DNA of 5,420 bases from an uncultured Desulfovibrio sp. (GTDB lineage Bacteria > Desulfobacterota > Desulfovibrionia > Desulfovibrionales > Desulfovibrionaceae): the NCBI GenBank assembly GCA_900553145.1, contig USCL01000250.1, forward strand, positions 1-5,420, in the 5' to 3' direction. Shown here piece after piece: positions 4,482 through 5,420 of this stretch. A program made the position numbers and the translations under genes. Each line of letters starts with the position of its first letter. The first letter of the stretch is position 1. The notes below the pieces were generated by a model. The model searched no databases. It was not told the DNA's origin and worked only from the letters and a program-made list of their open reading frames with translations.

Positions 4482-5420
4482 GTGACGCGCCGTTTTCTTT
4501 TTTTCCTGCTCGCGTTCCTCACGCTGACTTGTGCGGCGTACGCAGCGCCTCTTCAGCCGGGCTTCAAAACCCTTGGCATCTGGGATCCCGCCAAAAACAT
4601 ACGCCTCGACTTCGCCGTCTGGTATCCCAGCCGCTCCGCGCCGTTTCAGGTCAATTACGGGGACTGGAGCTTTTCCGCCGCGCGCGGCAGGCCCCCCGTG
4701 GAGGGGAAACATCCCCTCGTGATGCTCTCCCATGACAGCGCGGGCTCGCGCTTTTCGCTGCATGGGCTGGCCGCGGAACTCGCCCGCAACGGATTCGTCG
4801 TCTTGGCCCTCACGCATCCCGGCGACAACGTGGACAACATGGGCACACTCTTCATGCCCTCGCAAGTGACCGACCGGGCCAAGCGGCTCACGCAGGCATT
4901 GGACATCGCCCTGAGCGATCCCGAAACAGCCCCGCTTATCGATCCCGATCGCATCGGCGTCCTCGGCGTCGGCCCCGGAGGCACGGCGGCCATGCTCATC
5001 GCCGGAGCGCGGCTGGACGCGGCCGGTTGGCCCATCTATTGCGCCGGAAAGGAAGAAGGCGCCGATCCATATTGTACCCCGTGGGCGCAACAACGCATGG
5101 GGACCTTTTCCACGACGCCCGATCTCTCCGCGCCCTACCGCGACAGGCGGGTCAGGGTTGCCGCCGCCGTTTCCCCTTCCTATGCCATGATGTTCACTCC
5201 CGCCAGCCTGTCCCGCATCCGGATTCCCCTTCTGCTGCTCCGCGCCGAGAGGACGCCCCTCTACACGCTTCAGCACGCGGAACGCCTCCTCAGCGCCATG
5301 CCGCAGCCTCCGCAGCTTGGCGTGCTGCCTGACGCGGACACCGCCAGCCTGATGTCGTCCTGCGGCGACAACATGGATCAGACGCTCCCCGAAATGTGCG
5401 TTGCCGTCGACCCATCGCGC
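4482..5420 (+). CDS. Exported alpha/beta-hydrolase, dienelactone-hydrolase-like, 3'-truncated by window
   Basis: The open frame runs 313 codons to the window edge without a stop. A Sec signal peptide covers about residues 1-21 (RR, then FLFFLLAFLTLTCAAYA, cleavage after AYA), so the protein should be periplasmic. C17 lacks a good lipobox. The body resembles predicted dienelactone hydrolases. VWYPS (47-50) is followed by SHDSAG (83-88, the oxyanion region usually SHGxGG), then GFVVLALTHPGDN (104-116), and an elbow strand RIGVLGVGPGG (157-167). The C-terminal stretch has C294 and C306, at the spacing of the family's conserved cysteines. C187 and C198 could form another disulfide. The expected nucleophile position in GxSxGG is Gly164. 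The expected GAGH histidine position reads DADT (Thr287). The acid region reads RAERTP (254-259), where an Asp is usual. It may thus be a non-catalytic family member. About 30-50 residues are probably missing beyond the edge. The fold call is good; loss of activity is inference. Confidence 0.78.
   Translation, partial: MTRRFLFFLLAFLTLTCAAYAAPLQPGFKTLGIWDPAKNIRLDFAVWYPSRSAPFQVNYGDWSFSAARGRPPVEGKHPLVMLSHDSAGSRFSLHGLAAELARNGFVVLALTHPGDNVDNMGTLFMPSQVTDRAKRLTQALDIALSDPETAPLIDPDRIGVLGVGPGGTAAMLIAGARLDAAGWPIYCAGKEEGADPYCTPWAQQRMGTFSTTPDLSAPYRDRRVRVAAAVSPSYAMMFTPASLSRIRIPLLLLRAERTPLYTLQHAERLLSAMPQPPQLGVLPDADTASLMSSCGDNMDQTLPEMCVAVDPSR

Noticed and set aside
4142..4735. Plus-strand 197-codon frame
   Set aside because: It starts at TTG without a binding site, reads straight through the terminator hairpin, and overlaps the signal-peptide region of the real gene in another frame.
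4380..5276. Minus-strand 298-codon open frame opposite the exported hydrolase-like gene
   Set aside because: The plus strand carries a signal peptide, recognisable alpha/beta-hydrolase motifs and a placed ribosome binding site. The minus-strand translation is Gly/Arg-rich and resembles nothing I recognise.

Overview
The window is GC-rich, tightly coded bacterial chromosome. It most likely comes from a Desulfovibrionaceae member (Desulfovibrio or a close relative). The main evidence is a small protein at 1744-2016 that matches the PxxKW cysteine-rich family, which I know mainly from that group. Genus-level assignment is inference. I see no insertion sequence, CRISPR array, tRNA, rRNA or phage gene.

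Layout, left to right. Positions 1-378 hold no gene I can support, but they carry a cluster of GC-rich inverted repeats downstream of the first gene. Positions 379-1605 (minus) encode a cytosolic M20-family zinc hydrolase with its metal and catalytic residues intact. A short gap with two tandem hairpins follows. Positions 1744-2016 (minus) encode the 90-residue PxxKW protein, with a strong ribosome binding site and a recognisable promoter. Positions 2017-2270 are a divergent control region. It holds that promoter, a TTACGTAA palindrome and a perfect 11-bp tandem repeat. Positions 2271-3974 (plus) encode a 567-residue YcaO-domain protein. Positions 3975-4481 are non-coding; they contain one strong intrinsic terminator and, nearer the next gene, a palindrome that may be an operator. 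Positions 4482-5420 (plus, running off the window) encode an exported alpha/beta-hydrolase of the predicted dienelactone hydrolase type, starting at GTG. Its catalytic serine and histidine positions appear to be substituted.

How they may work together. The M20 and PxxKW genes point the same way and may share a transcript, since there is almost no room for a promoter between the hairpins and the M20 start. The YcaO gene is divergent from the PxxKW gene across a shared control region. YcaO enzymes use ATP to activate backbone amides or to assist other modifications. No cyclodehydratase partner (E1-like/ocin-ThiF), TfuA, radical-SAM enzyme, transporter or obvious precursor peptide is visible here, so its substrate is unknown. 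A functional link to the PxxKW protein is only a hypothesis. The exported hydrolase-like gene looks like a separate unit behind the terminator.

The points most worth following up are the apparently inactivated hydrolase fold, the orphan YcaO with departures in its nucleotide-binding motifs and its Cys-rich divergent neighbour, and the hairpin and terminator arrangements in the gaps.
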